A stretch of DNA of 64,000 nt from Clostridium bovifaecis (GCA_009738435.1 CP046522.1:1891249-1955248); one strand, 5' to 3'. Counted from the first letter of the stretch, positions 19,069 through 29,509 are shown. Program-made: numbers and translations. The notes: generated by a model not told the origin, from the sequence alone.

Positions 19069-20385
19069 CTATTCCTTCCTTTCCCTAAATTCTAATTTGA
19101 TTCCAGTCCCCCCAAAGTCAAAATTGTTTCTCAACTGATTTTCTAAGTATCTTTCATATGAAAAGTGTAGTAAAGCTGGGTTATTTACAAAAAACACAAA
19201 TGTAGGAGGTTTTGTTCCAACTTGAGTTACATAGTAGATTTTCAATCTATTTATTCCTACAACAGGCGGTTCTTTCATCATAACCGCTTTGCTTATTACA
19301 TCGTTTAATATTCCTGTCTTAATACGCTTAGAGTAGTTATTGTAACATTCTTTTGCTATCCCCAATACCTTATTTACTCTTTGACCAGTTTTAGCAGATA
19401 TAAATAAATATTGTGCATAAGGCAAAAATCCAAGTTTTTCTCTTAGATCATTTTTAAATCTATTCATAGTTTTATCATCTTTTTCTATCAAATCCCACTT
19501 ATTTACAATTACCATTATAGCTTTATTTAGCTCATGTGCATATCCTATTATTTTCTCATCTTGTTCTGCTATACCTTTTTCCGCATCAATCATCAAAATA
19601 CATACATCTGCATTTTCAATAGCAGCTAAGGTTCTTACTGCACTATATCTTTCAATCTGTTCTTTAATCTTGCTCTTCTTCCTAAGTCCTGCAGTGTCCA
19701 CTAAAATAAACTTACCTTCTTGGCTCTCTAAATAACTATCGACGGCGTCCCTAGTTGTTCCCGGAATATCACTAACTATATGTTTCTCTTCTCCCAACAT
19801 TCTATTTATTAGAGAAGACTTTCCTACATTAGGCCTTCCAACCATAGCTATTCTTATGTATTCATCATTCTCATCATCTTCATCATACTTAGGAAATCTT
19901 GCAACAACCTCATCTAGTAAGTCACCAAGTCCTAAGGCTTGCGATGCAGAAATAGCTATAGGGTCTCCTAATCCTAAGTTATAAAATTCATAAATATTAT
20001 CGTCTAGTTGCTTTCTATCTATTTTGTTTACAGCTAAAATCACGGCCTTTTGTGCTTTCCTCAACATTTGAGCAACTTCATTATCACTATCAGTTAAACC
20101 CTGTTTTCCATCTACAACAAAAATTACAACATCGGCCATTTCTATCGCGATTTGTGCTTGCCTTCTCATTTGAGAAATAATAATATCCTCACTTTCTGGT
20201 TCTATCCCACCCGTATCGATTATAGTAAAATTCTTATTTAACCATTCTGCGTCAGCATATATTCTATCTCTTGTAACTCCTGGTGTATCTTCTACTATAG
20301 CAATCCTCTTTCCTGCTAATTTATTAAATAAAGTCGATTTCCCTACATTAGGTCTACCAACTATTGCAACTATCGGTTTAGCCAT
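19069..20385 (-). CDS. der: Ribosome-assembly GTPase Der (EngA)
   Basis: Der is a tandem-GTPase factor for 50S subunit assembly. Domain 1 shows [14 protein letters not shown] (residues 8-21), DTGGIEPES and NKID. An acidic linker (EDDENDEY) precedes domain 2 with [24 protein letters not shown] and NKWDLIEKD. The C-terminal KH-like domain (about 350-438) is complete, ending LEFRERKE. Its ribosome site ATGGAGGA overlaps the last codons of the frame-restored DUF512 gene. Confidence 0.97.
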   Translation of the reverse strand: MAKPIVAIVGRPNVGKSTLFNKLAGKRIAIVEDTPGVTRDRIYADAEWLNKNFTIIDTGGIEPESEDIIISQMRRQAQIAIEMADVVIFVVDGKQGLTDSDNEVAQMLRKAQKAVILAVNKIDRKQLDDNIYEFYNLGLGDPIAISASQALGLGDLLDEVVARFPKYDEDDENDEYIRIAMVGRPNVGKSSLINRMLGEEKHIVSDIPGTTRDAVDSYLESQEGKFILVDTAGLRKKSKIKEQIERYSAVRTLAAIENADVCILMIDAEKGIAEQDEKIIGYAHELNKAIMVIVNKWDLIEKDDKTMNRFKNDLREKLGFLPYAQYLFISAKTGQRVNKVLGIAKECYNNYSKRIKTGILNDVISKAVMMKEPPVVGINRLKIYYVTQVGTKPPTFVFFVNNPALLHFSYERYLENQLRNNFDFGGTGIKLEFRERKE

Positions 20386-20387
20386 TT

Positions 20388-21727
20388 TTATTCCTCCATA
20401 CTATTTTTATTTATTATGTCTATTAAATTTTCCCCAGTGTAATCACAAACTAAAACTTTCCTGTTTAACTTTTCTTCCAATTCGCCTACTGTTATATCAT
20501 CTAACATGATTAGTTCTTTATCTTCACCTAATTCGTATCCTTTTCTAAACATGTTATCTGCCATTATAACGTATTCCTGAACTTCACCATCGGCTAATTG
20601 TTCTAATATATCTTTTCCAGTTAAAAGACCAGCTACAGTTATAGTATCTCCGAAGAAATTATTTATTATTTTTTTACATCTATGATTAAATTTTTGTTTA
20701 CATCCATTATTTTTTTAGAAGCATTTAAGATTTCATCATAAGCAAGGGTACCTGTTATAATAGTATATCTACCTTCAATATCCTTTTTCAGCTCTTTTAA
20801 ACTTCTATCAATATTGTCTCTAAAAGATCTAACTACACCTACCCCATCCTCTAATTGTTCAAATCCACTGTAAAACCTTTCATCAGGGATTTCCTTTTTA
20901 GCTAATACATAGAATTCATCAGATAACCTAACAAAAGGTTCGCCAACTTTTGACACGTATTTTTCTTGAAGTTTTCCAATTCTAGCTATTTGCTCGGATG
21001 CACTTTTTTCGTTAAAAAGCTCTAGATTTATCAAGTTATTTTCTTTTCTAAACCTTGTTACACCCACTGGTACTACTGCTATATTGTTTATATAAGGATA
21101 TAATTTATATAAATCTTCTATGGTTCTTTCAAGCTCTTCTCCATCATTATATCCTGGACAAAGCACTATCTGACTATTCATCTTTATCTTTGAATCTGCT
21201 AATTTTTTAAGTCTTTCATATATATTTCCAGCAAACCTATTATTCATCATTTTGCGTCTTAACTCAGGATTTGTAGTATGAACTGATACATTTACTGGAC
21301 TAATTCTATACTTAATAATCCTATCTATGTCCTCATCGCTCATATTAGTCATAGTTATAAAATTCCCTTGTAAGAAGGACAATCTTGAATCATCATCCTT
21401 AAAATAAAGTGTATTTCTCAGCCCTTTTGGAAGCTGATCTATAAAACAAAATACGCATTTATTATGACAGCTTCGTGGCTTATCCATCATAGGATCCTTA
21501 AATTCTATACCTATATCTTCTCCGTAATCCTTTTCTATTTCTATTTCCCAGATTTCATCTTCTTTTTTTTCTACCTCTAAAACTACATATTCATCTACTA
21601 TTAAATACTTATAATCTATAATATCTTTTACTTTATTATCATTAATACTTAGTAATTTATCTCCTACCTCTATGCCTACTTCTTCAGCAATACTTCCAGC
21701 TAGTATCTTTGAAATTTCATTTAGCAT
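20388..21727 (-). pseudogene. DUF512 PDZ/radical-SAM-like protein, frame broken in a poly(A) tract
   Basis: The ATG at 21727 (MLNEISKILAGS, site GGAGG) opens a protein with an N-terminal PDZ-like segment (1-65) and CxxxCxxC (Cys87, 91, 94 in SCHNKCVFCFIDQLP). A radical-SAM-like core (QGNFITMTN, VSVHTTNPELRR, QIVLCPGYNDG) follows. This is the DUF512/TIGR03279 family, of unproven function. The first frame stops at 20666 after NLIIDVKK. The remaining conserved tail (IINNFFGDTITVAGLLTGKD, MADNMFRKG, LMLDD-like, ending NSMEE) continues in the -1 frame to 20388. The junction is a seven-A tract (plus T run 20669-20675); one more A restores 446 residues. The site reads A AAA AAA TAA. Confidence 0.8.
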
Positions 21728-21849
21728 TTTTACCTCCATATATCTTTACCATTTGTTAGTTCATTAAGATATCTTATCATTAATTTAATTGCTGCGTCAA
21801 GGTTTGACAAGCTCATTAAATTTTACTATGATAACATTTCACTATAAAC

Positions 21850-21873
21850 AAAAACAGCCTATCGGCTGTTTTT
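21850..21873. terminator. Terminator after phoU (bidirectional)
   Basis: AAAAACAGCC-tatc-GGCTGTTTTT is a perfect 10-bp stem with T runs on both strands. The phoU TAA stop (21872-21874) overlaps the base of the stem. Confidence 0.85.
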
Positions 21874-22530
21874 ACTCATTCAAATCAACTTGATTCCCTG
21901 TTACTATATAAATTGTCCATTCACATATGTTTGTTACATGATCAGCTATTCTCTCTAAAAACTTGCAAACAAATAGGAATTGAGCCGCTTGTTCAACCTT
22001 AGTATTATCTTTACGCATAAACTCTAACATTTCGCCAAATACGTTCTTATATATTTTATCAATTACATCATCTCTTTTAGATACTTCATAAGCCTTATCT
22101 AGATTTCTTTCCACATAAGCATCTAGGCCATCCTTTATCATTGTACTTACTATTTCACCCATTCTTGGTATATCTATTAATTCTTTAATATACTCTTGAT
22201 TTTTAATCTTTTTGTAACCTTAGCGATATCCACAGCATGATCTGCCATTCTTTCTAAATCAGTTACTATATTAATACATGTAAAAATAAATCTTAAATCC
22301 GTAGCAATAGGCTGCTGTTTAGCTATAAGCTTAATACTTTTGGTTTCTATTTCTCTCATTAAGTCATCTACAATGTCATCATTTTTTATAACTTCATCAG
22401 CTAATTCTTCATCCTTTTCTGCTAAAGATTTAATGCAAAGATGTATTTGTTTTTCAACAATGCTCCCCATTCTTAATAAATCATTATGCAATTCACTTAG
22501 TTCCATTTCAAAAGCTTTTCTTAGAGCCAT
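21872..22530 (-). pseudogene. phoU: Phosphate-signalling complex protein PhoU, frame broken mid-gene
   Basis: PhoU couples the Pst transporter to the PhoR kinase and represses the Pho regulon. The first part (MALRKAFEMELSELHNDLLRMG, IAKQQPIATDLRFIF, MADHAVDIAK) gives the first PhoU helical repeat and stops at 22177 after RLKIKSILKN. The second repeat (MGEIVSTMIKDGLDAY, FVCKFLERIADHVTNICEW) continues in the -1 frame to 21872. The break is at a five-A tract (plus T run 22200-22204). With six As the joint reads RLKNQEYIKELIDIPRMG, giving 219 residues, normal for PhoU. The gene follows pstB in the usual pst order. Confidence 0.87.
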
Positions 22531-22560
22531 AATCTCACCTCTTCATCTTTTTATAAAGCA

Positions 22561-23316
22561 TCATCCAAATCTTCCTGTAATATAATCTTCTGTTCTTTTA
22601 TCCTTAGGTTTGTAGAAAATATCTTCTGTTTTACCATCCTCTACTATTATTCCATTATAGAAGAAAGCAGTATTATCTGATATTCTTCCTGCTTGCTGCA
22701 TATTATGAGTTACAATAACTACAGTGTATTTTTGTTTTAAAGTATCCATCATTTCTTCAATTTTCAAAGTAGATATAGGGTCTAATGCAGATGTAGGTTC
22801 ATCCATCAGTATAACTTCCGGTTCTACAGCAAGAGTTCTCGCAATGCACAGTCTTTGCTGTTGTCCTCCAGAAAGTCCTAAACCACTCTTTTTTAATCTA
22901 TCCTTTACTTCATCCCATATAGCAGCTCCTTTTAGACTTTTTTCAACTATTTCATCTAATCTGCTTTTATTTTTAATTCCATGAATTCTTGGTCCGTAGG
23001 CTACATTATCATATATGCTCATAGGGAATGGATTAGGGCTTTGGAAAACCATACCAACCTTTTTTCTAAGTTCAATTACATCGTAATTAGGATCTAATAC
23101 ATTGTTTCCCTCATAAACTATTTCACCTTCCATTTTTACCCCTTCAATCAAATCATTCATTCTATTTAAGCATCTTAAAAATGTTGACTTGCCACATCCT
23201 GAAGGTCCTATAAGTGCCGTTACAGCATTCTTTTGTATATTAAGATTAATATTCTCTAGAGCTTGCTTAGTTCCATAGAATAGATTTAATTTATTTACTT
23301 CTATTATATTATCCAT
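22561..23316 (-). CDS. pstB: Phosphate ABC transporter ATP-binding protein
   Basis: PstB powers high-affinity phosphate import. The 251 residues carry Walker [20 protein letters not shown], the Q-loop [14 protein letters not shown], signature [16 protein letters not shown], Walker [14 protein letters not shown] and the switch HNMQQAGR. Its ribosome site AAGGGGG overlaps the restored 3' end of pstA. Order is pstS-pstC-pstA-pstB-phoU. Confidence 0.97.
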   Translation of the reverse strand: MDNIIEVNKLNLFYGTKQALENINLNIQKNAVTALIGPSGCGKSTFLRCLNRMNDLIEGVKMEGEIVYEGNNVLDPNYDVIELRKKVGMVFQSPNPFPMSIYDNVAYGPRIHGIKNKSRLDEIVEKSLKGAAIWDEVKDRLKKSGLGLSGGQQQRLCIARTLAVEPEVILMDEPTSALDPISTLKIEEMMDTLKQKYTVVIVTHNMQQAGRISDNTAFFYNGIIVEDGKTEDIFYKPKDKRTEDYITGRFG

Positions 23317-23328
23317 GTGTTTTCCCCC

Positions 23329-24194
23329 TTACTTAGTTCCTGCATATCTTTCATATATTTTTTTCCCTATTACTCTTGCTAAGATATTAAATAAAAGAAC
23401 CATTACAATTAAGACTGCAGATGCTCCATTTGCTATTTTGAGGCGTCAGGAACTATTCCCTCTGAATTTAGCTGCCAAATATAAACCGAAAGAGTCTCTG
23501 CTGGTCTAAATAAATTAAAAGCTGAACCGTCACTAACTTTCACCAAAGGTGCACTCATACCTGCCGTGTATAATAAGGCAGCAGCTTCACCAAATATTCT
23601 TCCAGCAGCCAAAATTATACCTGTTAAAATCTGAGGAATAGCAGAAGGTAAAATTACTTTTTTAATAGTTTGCCATTGAGTAGCCCCTAATCCTAAGCTT
23701 GCTTCTTTCACTTTTTTAGACGAAGCTGTAATAGCATTCTCACTCACTCTTGTCATAGACGGAAGATTTAATATTGTAATAGCAAGGGCTCCAGCTATTA
23801 TTGAGTATCCCCACCCTGTCATATTTACAAAAACTAAAAGTCCAAATAATCCTACTACTATAGACGGAAGTGAAGCCATAGTCTCAATACATAAACGTAT
23901 AATGTCTAATAACTTTCCTGGTCTTGCATATTGTGATAGATATATACCTGCTCCTACCCCAAGAGGTACTGTTATTATCAGAGATATTACAAGCATGTAG
24001 AAGGAATTAAATAAGTGAAGTCCTATGCCACCACCAGCCTCAATGGATGGTTTTCCAAATAGAAAACGTGGATCTATCCAATGCCTTCCTCGATATAATA
24101 TATAACCAATTAACCAAACTAAAAGTAATACTACTAGTGCTGAAATTATATATAATATCACCGTAGCGATTGTATCTTTCTTCTTAGCATTCAC
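23329..24194 (-). pseudogene. pstA: Phosphate ABC transporter permease PstA, C-terminal frame broken
   Basis: PstA is one of two membrane subunits of the Pst importer. Start is a GTG sharing TAGTG with the pstC stop (site GAGGTG). Helices, the EAA-type loop (EASLGLGATQWQTIKKVILP) and GRIFGEAAALLYTAG are intact. The frame stops at 23433 after GIVPDASK. The expected last segment (IANGASAVLIVMVLLFN, then ARVIGKKIYERYAGTK) is fully preserved in the -1 frame, ending at 23329. The break is at TCAAAATAG, a four-A tract (plus 23436-23439); five As restore 288 residues. If real, the last membrane helix would be lost. Confidence 0.85.
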
Positions 24195-25084
24195 TATAAT
24201 TCACCTCTTTTTCCTATAGCTCTTAATATTAGTATAATAATAAAGGAAATTACCAAAAGCACTAGGGCTAAGGACCACAAGGCATTATTCCACGTACTTC
24301 CAAAGATAGTATTAGCCATATCCATAGTTATTACGCTGGTTAATGTAGAAGTAGTATCATATAGTCCTCCGGGCAGCTTTATTGAATTACCTATAACCAT
24401 TTGAACTGCTAATGCTTCTCCAAAAGCTCTAGCTATTCCTAAAACTACACCAGTTAAAATTCCATTTTTAGCTGCTGGAACTACAACTTTAACTATAGTT
24501 TGCCATCTTGTAGCTCCTAGCCCATAGGATGCTTCTATAAATTGTCTTGGTATAGTTCTTATTGCATCAGAAGATATACTTGTAATAGTTGGTAATATCA
24601 TTATGCTTAGAACTAAAGTTCCTGCTATCAAGCTGAAACCTACCCCTCCAAAGCTGCCTTTTAATAAAGGAATTAACATGGTTATGCCAATCCACCCATA
24701 TATAACAGAAGGAATACCAACAAATAACTCCATAGCTGGTTGAAGCACTTTAGAGCCTAATTTAGGAGAAATTAAATTCATAAATATAGCTAATGCTATA
24801 CCTATAGGAGCACTTATTATCACAGCTCCTATAGATACCAACGTTGAACCCAAAATAAATATCAATGCCCCAAATTCCGGCGTCTCAGCATCTGGTTTCC
24901 ATTGAGTACTAAATAAAAACTTGCTTAGCGGATACCCCTCTTTTATAAATATAGCTAGTCCCTTAGACGCTATAAATACAATTATAGCTATTGTTAAAAC
25001 TACAATTAAATATCCACATACTATAGAAAAGCTTCTTCCTAAATATTCATTTTTGAGTTTATCTAAATTACCTCTCTTACTCAT
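24194..25084 (-). CDS. pstC: Phosphate ABC transporter permease PstC
   Basis: PstC pairs with PstA to form the phosphate channel. Six hydrophobic helices are visible across 296 residues. The conserved loop ASYGLGATRWQTIVKVVVPAA contacts PstB, and the family stretch GIARAFGEALAVQMVIGN follows. The gene lies downstream of pstS past an intercistronic hairpin, and its stop overlaps the pstA GTG start. Confidence 0.95.
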   Translation of the reverse strand: MSKRGNLDKLKNEYLGRSFSIVCGYLIVVLTIAIIVFIASKGLAIFIKEGYPLSKFLFSTQWKPDAETPEFGALIFILGSTLVSIGAVIISAPIGIALAIFMNLISPKLGSKVLQPAMELFVGIPSVIYGWIGITMLIPLLKGSFGGVGFSLIAGTLVLSIMILPTITSISSDAIRTIPRQFIEASYGLGATRWQTIVKVVVPAAKNGILTGVVLGIARAFGEALAVQMVIGNSIKLPGGLYDTTSTLTSVITMDMANTIFGSTWNNALWSLALVLLVISFIIILILRAIGKRGEL

Positions 25085-25119
25085 TGTATCTACTCCATAT
25101 CCTTCTAATTTTTGAAGAA

Positions 25120-25161
25120 AACTAAGACCAGTTGTGCATAACTATACAACTAGTCTTAGTT
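25120..25161 (-). terminator. Intercistronic hairpin between pstS and pstC
   Basis: AACTAAGAC..TTGT pairs with CAAC..GTCTTAGTT; on the minus strand TTTTC follows. Such an attenuating terminator would give more PstS than membrane subunits, as expected for a binding-protein operon. Confidence 0.7.
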
Positions 25162-25172
25162 ACCTTATTGAT

Positions 25173-26087
25173 TTACTTTTGAGCCTTTATTTCATCGGCT
25201 GGAAGATATCCCTTGCTCTTTATTACAGACTTAACTTCATCCGAAGTCATATAATCAAGATAAGCTTTAGTTGCTCCAGTAGGCTCACCTTTAGTGTACA
25301 TATGTTCATAAGACCAGAAAGGATATTTGCCTGCGGCTATATTTTCGTAAGTAGGGTCAACACCTTCTATTTTTAATAATTTTATTCCCTGCTTTGCTTC
25401 ATCACTTATAAAGTATGATAATGCTAAATAAGATATAGATCCATTTGTAGCTTGAATTGCTTGTTGTACTGCTCCACTTGAATCTTGAGTTGTTCCTAAT
25501 CCTTCTGCTTCTGTTTTTCCACCCATTACAGTGTCTACAAATGCAGCTCTTGTTCCAGAAGATTTTCCTCTATTTATTACTTCGATTTTAACGTCATCTC
25601 CGCCAACTTGATTCCAATTAGTAATTTTACCTGTAAATATATCTTGGATTTGTTGCTTTGTTAGAGAATCTACTTTTGTCTCTTTGTTAACTACCATTGC
25701 AAATCCAATAGCAGCAACTTTATGATCCACTAATTGTTTTACTAAATTCGCATCCTTAATTTTTGATTCTGCGGTTACATCTGAGTTACCTATTTGAACT
25801 GCACCTGATGCTACTTGAGAAAGTCCAGTTCCACTTCCTCCACCTTGAACATTTATTTGAACTTTATTATTCTTTTGCATAAACATATCTGCACCAGCTT
25901 TTGCTAATGGTTGAAGCGCTGTTGATCCTGCAGCTGTAATTGAACCGCTTACTTCTTCTACCTTTGTGCCCTCTCCAGTCTTATCAGCTCCATTATTTGC
26001 AGTATTGTTTCCACAACCTGCAAGCACACCTCCAACAACTGCGATCGCTAATGCCGCAACTATCATTTTTAATGATTTCTTTTTCAT
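25173..26087 (-). CDS. pstS: Phosphate-binding lipoprotein PstS
   Basis: The 304-residue substrate-binding protein begins with a lipoprotein signal peptide with lipobox LAGC (Cys25) and a hydrophilic linker. Phosphate-binding motifs include AAGSTALQPL, GGGSGTGL, IGNSDVTAES, NRGKSSGTRAAF and NGSISYLALSYF. The family role is to deliver phosphate to PstCA on the outer face of the membrane. A promoter with PhoP-box-like repeats lies upstream, matching control by the neighbouring PhoPR system. Confidence 0.96.
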   Translation of the reverse strand: MKKKSLKMIVAALAIAVVGGVLAGCGNNTANNGADKTGEGTKVEEVSGSITAAGSTALQPLAKAGADMFMQKNNKVQINVQGGGSGTGLSQVASGAVQIGNSDVTAESKIKDANLVKQLVDHKVAAIGFAMVVNKETKVDSLTKQQIQDIFTGKITNWNQVGGDDVKIEVINRGKSSGTRAAFVDTVMGGKTEAEGLGTTQDSSGAVQQAIQATNGSISYLALSYFISDEAKQGIKLLKIEGVDPTYENIAAGKYPFWSYEHMYTKGEPTGATKAYLDYMTSDEVKSVIKSKGYLPADEIKAQK

Positions 26088-26173
26088 TATAAAAACCCTC
26101 CATTCAAGTTTTTAACTTTGCATTCTAATTAGCTTCTACAATTTATATGTTACATGCCGAAAGTTAACCGAGT

Positions 26174-26199
26174 ATTATACTATTGTTAATTAAATTTAA
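26174..26199 (-). promoter_or_regulatory. Putative pstS promoter with PhoP-box-like repeats
   Basis: On the minus strand, TTAAAT (26194-26199) and TTAACA (26184-26189) are spaced 10 bp, followed by a perfect -10 TATAAT (26174-26179). TTAACA-type repeats in place of a -35 are typical of PhoP-activated Firmicute promoters. Confidence 0.5.
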
Positions 26200-26264
26200 C
26201 ATAATACCTTTATACTATCTTTTCCTATTACATAATTCAGTATGTATTGATTTTAATTAAAATA

Positions 26265-26292
26265 AAAATAGATAGCCTATACTATCTATTTT
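26265..26292 (-). terminator. Terminator of phoPR overlapping the phoR stop codon
   Basis: AAAATAGATAG and CTATCTATTTT form the stem; on the minus strand TTTATTTT follows. The phoR stop TAG lies in the 5' arm. Confidence 0.75.
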
Positions 26293-27989
26293 AGTGGTAT
26301 CTTAACAATAAATTTTGTTCCTTTTCCAACTTCGCTTTCTACAAGTATTTCTCCTTTAAAGCTTAAAACTACATGCTTTACAATAGCAAGTCCTAGGCCT
26401 GTACCTCCTCTTGCTCTTGATCTCGCCTTATCTACTCTATAAAATCTTTCAAATAGTCTAGGAATATGTTCTTCTGGAATGCCTACTCCAGTATCTTCTA
26501 CAGAAATAATACATATACTGTCTTCACTTTTTGCTCTGATAAATACGGAATCTCCCGCCTCAGAATATTTTATTGCATTATCGATAAGGTTTATTAACAT
26601 TTGCTTAAACTTATCTTCATCTCCTACTATTTCAATGTCTTCATCACATATTACCCCTAGCTTTACATCTTTCTTATCAGCGGTATTTTTCATAAGGTTA
26701 TATATATTATTTATAGACGCTTTAACATCAATAGTTTCTTGAACCTTAAACTCTTTATGCTGCTCAATATCAGATAGTGTCAAAATATCACTTATTAGCC
26801 TTGTTAATCTATCAGTTTCATCATCAATTATTGACAAAAATTTTTCTCGTGTAATTTTATCCTCTACATACCTTAAGGTTTCTGCAAACCCCTTTATAGA
26901 AGTTAAGGGGGTTTTTAGTTCATGAGACACATTAGCTACAAACTGACTTCTCATATTCTCAAGTCTTTTAATATCTGTGATATCCTGAACTACGGCAACT
27001 GTTCCAATATGTTGTTTATCACTTATTATATCAGCAGTTTTAACTTTAAGATCTTTTCTCTCTGGCCATAATATCCTTATCTCTTTATTCTCTTCGTTAT
27101 TTTTAAATATTCCTTCCAGCTCATAGTCCCGTACTGAATTCATTAAGTTTTTTCCTATGATATCTTTTTTTATTCCGAAAATTTTCTGAGCATATGGATT
27201 TATCATAATTACTCTATAGTTTTTATCTACAGCTATTACTCCACTGTCCATGCTTTTTAAAATTGACTCTAATTTATTTTGTTTCTCTAAAGAATCTTTT
27301 AATGTATATTGTAGTTGGTCGGCCATATGGTTAAAAGTATTAGCCAAGTGGCCTATCTCATCTTGAGACCGTATATTAATCCTTCTATCATACTCTCCTT
27401 TGGCAATCCTAGAAGTTATAAATTCTAGATCCTTTAGAGGCTTCACAATTACGTATGATAATTTAGACGAGAATAGGACAGAAATTAAAAATACTATTCC
27501 TAAAACAACTAAATAATATTTTAAATATCTCCCCTCAAATCCTATGACCACCTCCATAGGCATTGAACTGCGAATTATATGTCCATTGTCAAAAGAGGTT
27601 GCATAATACAACATAGCCTTTTGTAAAGATTTACTGTATCTAACACTGTAACCATTGCCATGCTTCCTAGCATCTACTACCTCTTTTCTTAGGTTGTGAT
27701 TATCCATCTCATCAGTCAAAGCCTCAGAGTCTTTTAGCACTACTCCGTTTTTATCTATAAGAGTCATTCTAAGGCTGGACTTATCAAAGGTTTTAAAATA
27801 TCCATCAATGTCAGAAATTATGCCTGATTTTATTAGTCTAATAGCTAGTTCGTTATTATCTTTGAGATTTTTCTTTATAGCTTCCTCATGCTGATAATTT
27901 ATTATAGTCATATAAAGAGCAGTAATTAAGGACAAGCTCAATATTATATTGCTTAAAACTGACAACATAAGTTTATTCTTCATTTTCAT
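26286..27989 (-). CDS. phoR: PhoR-type membrane sensor histidine kinase
   Basis: This kinase would sense phosphate limitation with PhoP. Domains in order are a first membrane helix near the N-terminus, an extracytoplasmic sensor, a second helix near 160-178, HAMP (VKPLKDLEFITSRIAKGEYDRR), PAS (ILKSMDSGVIAVDKNYR), HisKA with phospho-acceptor His in NVSHELKTPLTSIKGF, and the ATPase domain with LINLIDNAIKYS, DTGVGIPEEH and GGTGLGLAIVKH. The frame opens at a GTG (27998), but the ATG at 27989 has AGGTG at proper spacing. phoP ends two bases before it. Confidence 0.92.
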   Translation of the reverse strand: MKMKNKLMLSVLSNIILSLSLITALYMTIINYQHEEAIKKNLKDNNELAIRLIKSGIISDIDGYFKTFDKSSLRMTLIDKNGVVLKDSEALTDEMDNHNLRKEVVDARKHGNGYSVRYSKSLQKAMLYYATSFDNGHIIRSSMPMEVVIGFEGRYLKYYLVVLGIVFLISVLFSSKLSYVIVKPLKDLEFITSRIAKGEYDRRINIRSQDEIGHLANTFNHMADQLQYTLKDSLEKQNKLESILKSMDSGVIAVDKNYRVIMINPYAQKIFGIKKDIIGKNLMNSVRDYELEGIFKNNEENKEIRILWPERKDLKVKTADIISDKQHIGTVAVVQDITDIKRLENMRSQFVANVSHELKTPLTSIKGFAETLRYVEDKITREKFLSIIDDETDRLTRLISDILTLSDIEQHKEFKVQETIDVKASINNIYNLMKNTADKKDVKLGVICDEDIEIVGDEDKFKQMLINLIDNAIKYSEAGDSVFIRAKSEDSICIISVEDTGVGIPEEHIPRLFERFYRVDKARSRARGGTGLGLAIVKHVVLSFKGEILVESEVGKGTKFIVKIPLK

Positions 27990-27990
27990 T

Positions 27991-28686
27991 CTATTCACCT
28001 GAATTAAATCTGTATCCTATTCCTCTTATTGTCTCAATAAATTTAGGGTTCTTATCGTCATCCTCAACTTTTTTTCTTAGGTGCCTAATATGTACATCTA
28101 CAGTTCTTGTTTCTCCTATATATTCATAGCCCCAAATCTTATCCAATAAAAAATCTCTTGTCATAACTCTGCCCTTATTCTTTATTAGGACTTCAAAAAG
28201 TTCAAATTCCTTTAAGGTTAAGTCTATTCTTTCTTCATTTTTCAGCACTTCATGTTTTTGAAGATCAATAGATACATTTCCAAATTTATATACACTTTCA
28301 ATCTCTTGGGACTTAGTTCTTCTAAGCACAGCTTTGGTTCTAGCTACTAACTCTCGAACAGAAAAGGGTTTGGTAATATAATCGTCAGCTCCTAACTCCA
28401 ACCCTAAGATTTTATCTAATTCCTCTCCTTTAGCAGTTATCATTATAATAGGAATATTAGATATAGAATTATCCTTACGCATTTCTTTGCATACATCATA
28501 TCCATCCATTCCTGGAAGCATAACATCCAGTAAAACTAACTGAGGAAGTTCTTTTCTAGCAAGCTTAAGCGCTTCAATTCCATCCCCAGCACATATAACC
28601 TTATAGCCGTTACTTTCCAAGTTAAACTTAATAAGTTCTCGTATATGCTCTTCGTCATCTACAATTAGAATCTTTTCATCAGCCAT
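27991..28686 (-). CDS. phoP: PhoP-type response regulator (OmpR/PhoB family)
   Basis: The receiver domain (1-120) has the acidic pair DDEEH, phospho-acceptor Asp in VLLDVMLPGMDGYD and Lys in ITKPFSVREL. The winged-helix effector domain follows, with ELFEVLIKNKGRVMTRDFLL and TRTVDVHIRHLRKKVEDD. It is 231 residues and complete. With phoR, and next to pst genes, it most likely controls phosphate-starvation genes. The stop is within the ribosome site of phoR. Confidence 0.93.
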   Translation of the reverse strand: MADEKILIVDDEEHIRELIKFNLESNGYKVICAGDGIEALKLARKELPQLVLLDVMLPGMDGYDVCKEMRKDNSISNIPIIMITAKGEELDKILGLELGADDYITKPFSVRELVARTKAVLRRTKSQEIESVYKFGNVSIDLQKHEVLKNEERIDLTLKEFELFEVLIKNKGRVMTRDFLLDKIWGYEYIGETRTVDVHIRHLRKKVEDDDKNPKFIETIRGIGYRFNSGE

Positions 28687-28703
28687 ATAATTACCCCCAA
28701 AAC

Positions 28704-29414
28704 TTATTTTATAAAAATAAAAGAAAACATTCTTCCACTTTCCTCTTTGTCTTTTCTATATGAATGTAGAGAATATTCATTGCTGCAATAAGTGCATATA
28801 TTTAATGGATTAATTTGTTCTAGATTCACTTCTTTTTCAAGTAACTGACTTATTATGCAGCTTTGCAAACTTAAATTTCTGTTCTTAGCTATATTTATAT
28901 TTTGGTATATTTCTTGTTTCTTAAACTCTTCAATTAGATCATCACTAACTTCATAGCAGCATTGCATATTATGAGGTCCTATGTATACTACTAAATCTCT
29001 TGCATCCGTGTTATATTTTAAAATCATCTTATCTATAGCTTTCTGTACTATACATTTTAAAGTTCCTTTCCATCCACTATGTATAGCCGCAATGACTTCT
29101 TTGTCCTTGTCATATATTAGTATAGGAATACAATCCGCAGTAAATACTCCTATACCAATATTCTTTTTATCAGTAATAATTGCATCACCATCATGAACTT
29201 CTTCATCATATGCATAAACTATATCACTATGAGTTTGATTTAAATATCCTATACTATCTAAACCAAACCATATTCTTAAGTTTTCTAAATTACTTATACC
29301 CTCACTAGTATTCTTATTAAAATTTAAATTTTTTTCCGCTGTAGAAAAGTAAATGTGAAATTTCTCATCTTCAAATCCTATAAACTTGTATCCATTTATA
29401 ATTTTATTGCCCAT
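28704..29414 (-). CDS. pgeF: Peptidoglycan editing factor PgeF / multicopper-oxidase-like family (YlmD)
   Basis: Also known as DUF152, the family has laccase-like or purine-nucleoside phosphorylase activity in vitro and removes misincorporated L-Ser from muropeptides in E. coli. Zinc-site residues are visible as LNQTHSDIVY, FTADCIPILIYD and AAIHSGWKGTL, with IGPHNMQCCYEV and the C-terminal CTYCSNEYSLHSYRKD. It is 236 residues; the start has GAGGTGG. Its placement near sigG and ylmC resembles the B. subtilis sigG-ylmA-ylmC-ylmD cluster. Confidence 0.88.
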   Translation of the reverse strand: MGNKIINGYKFIGFEDEKFHIYFSTAEKNLNFNKNTSEGISNLENLRIWFGLDSIGYLNQTHSDIVYAYDEEVHDGDAIITDKKNIGIGVFTADCIPILIYDKDKEVIAAIHSGWKGTLKCIVQKAIDKMILKYNTDARDLVVYIGPHNMQCCYEVSDDLIEEFKKQEIYQNINIAKNRNLSLQSCIISQLLEKEVNLEQINPLNICTYCSNEYSLHSYRKDKEESGRMFSFIFIK

Positions 29415-29509
29415 AATGCCACCTCTTTATTACATTTTAACATCAATTCCAATGTTGTTTAAAATATTTCTTATAATTTAACCTTATTAACTTGAATTTA
29501 ACATATTAA

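Noticed and set aside
20388..20665. A separate small gene between der and the DUF512 gene
   Set aside because: It has no start or ribosome site of its own and continues the DUF512 protein in the -1 frame.
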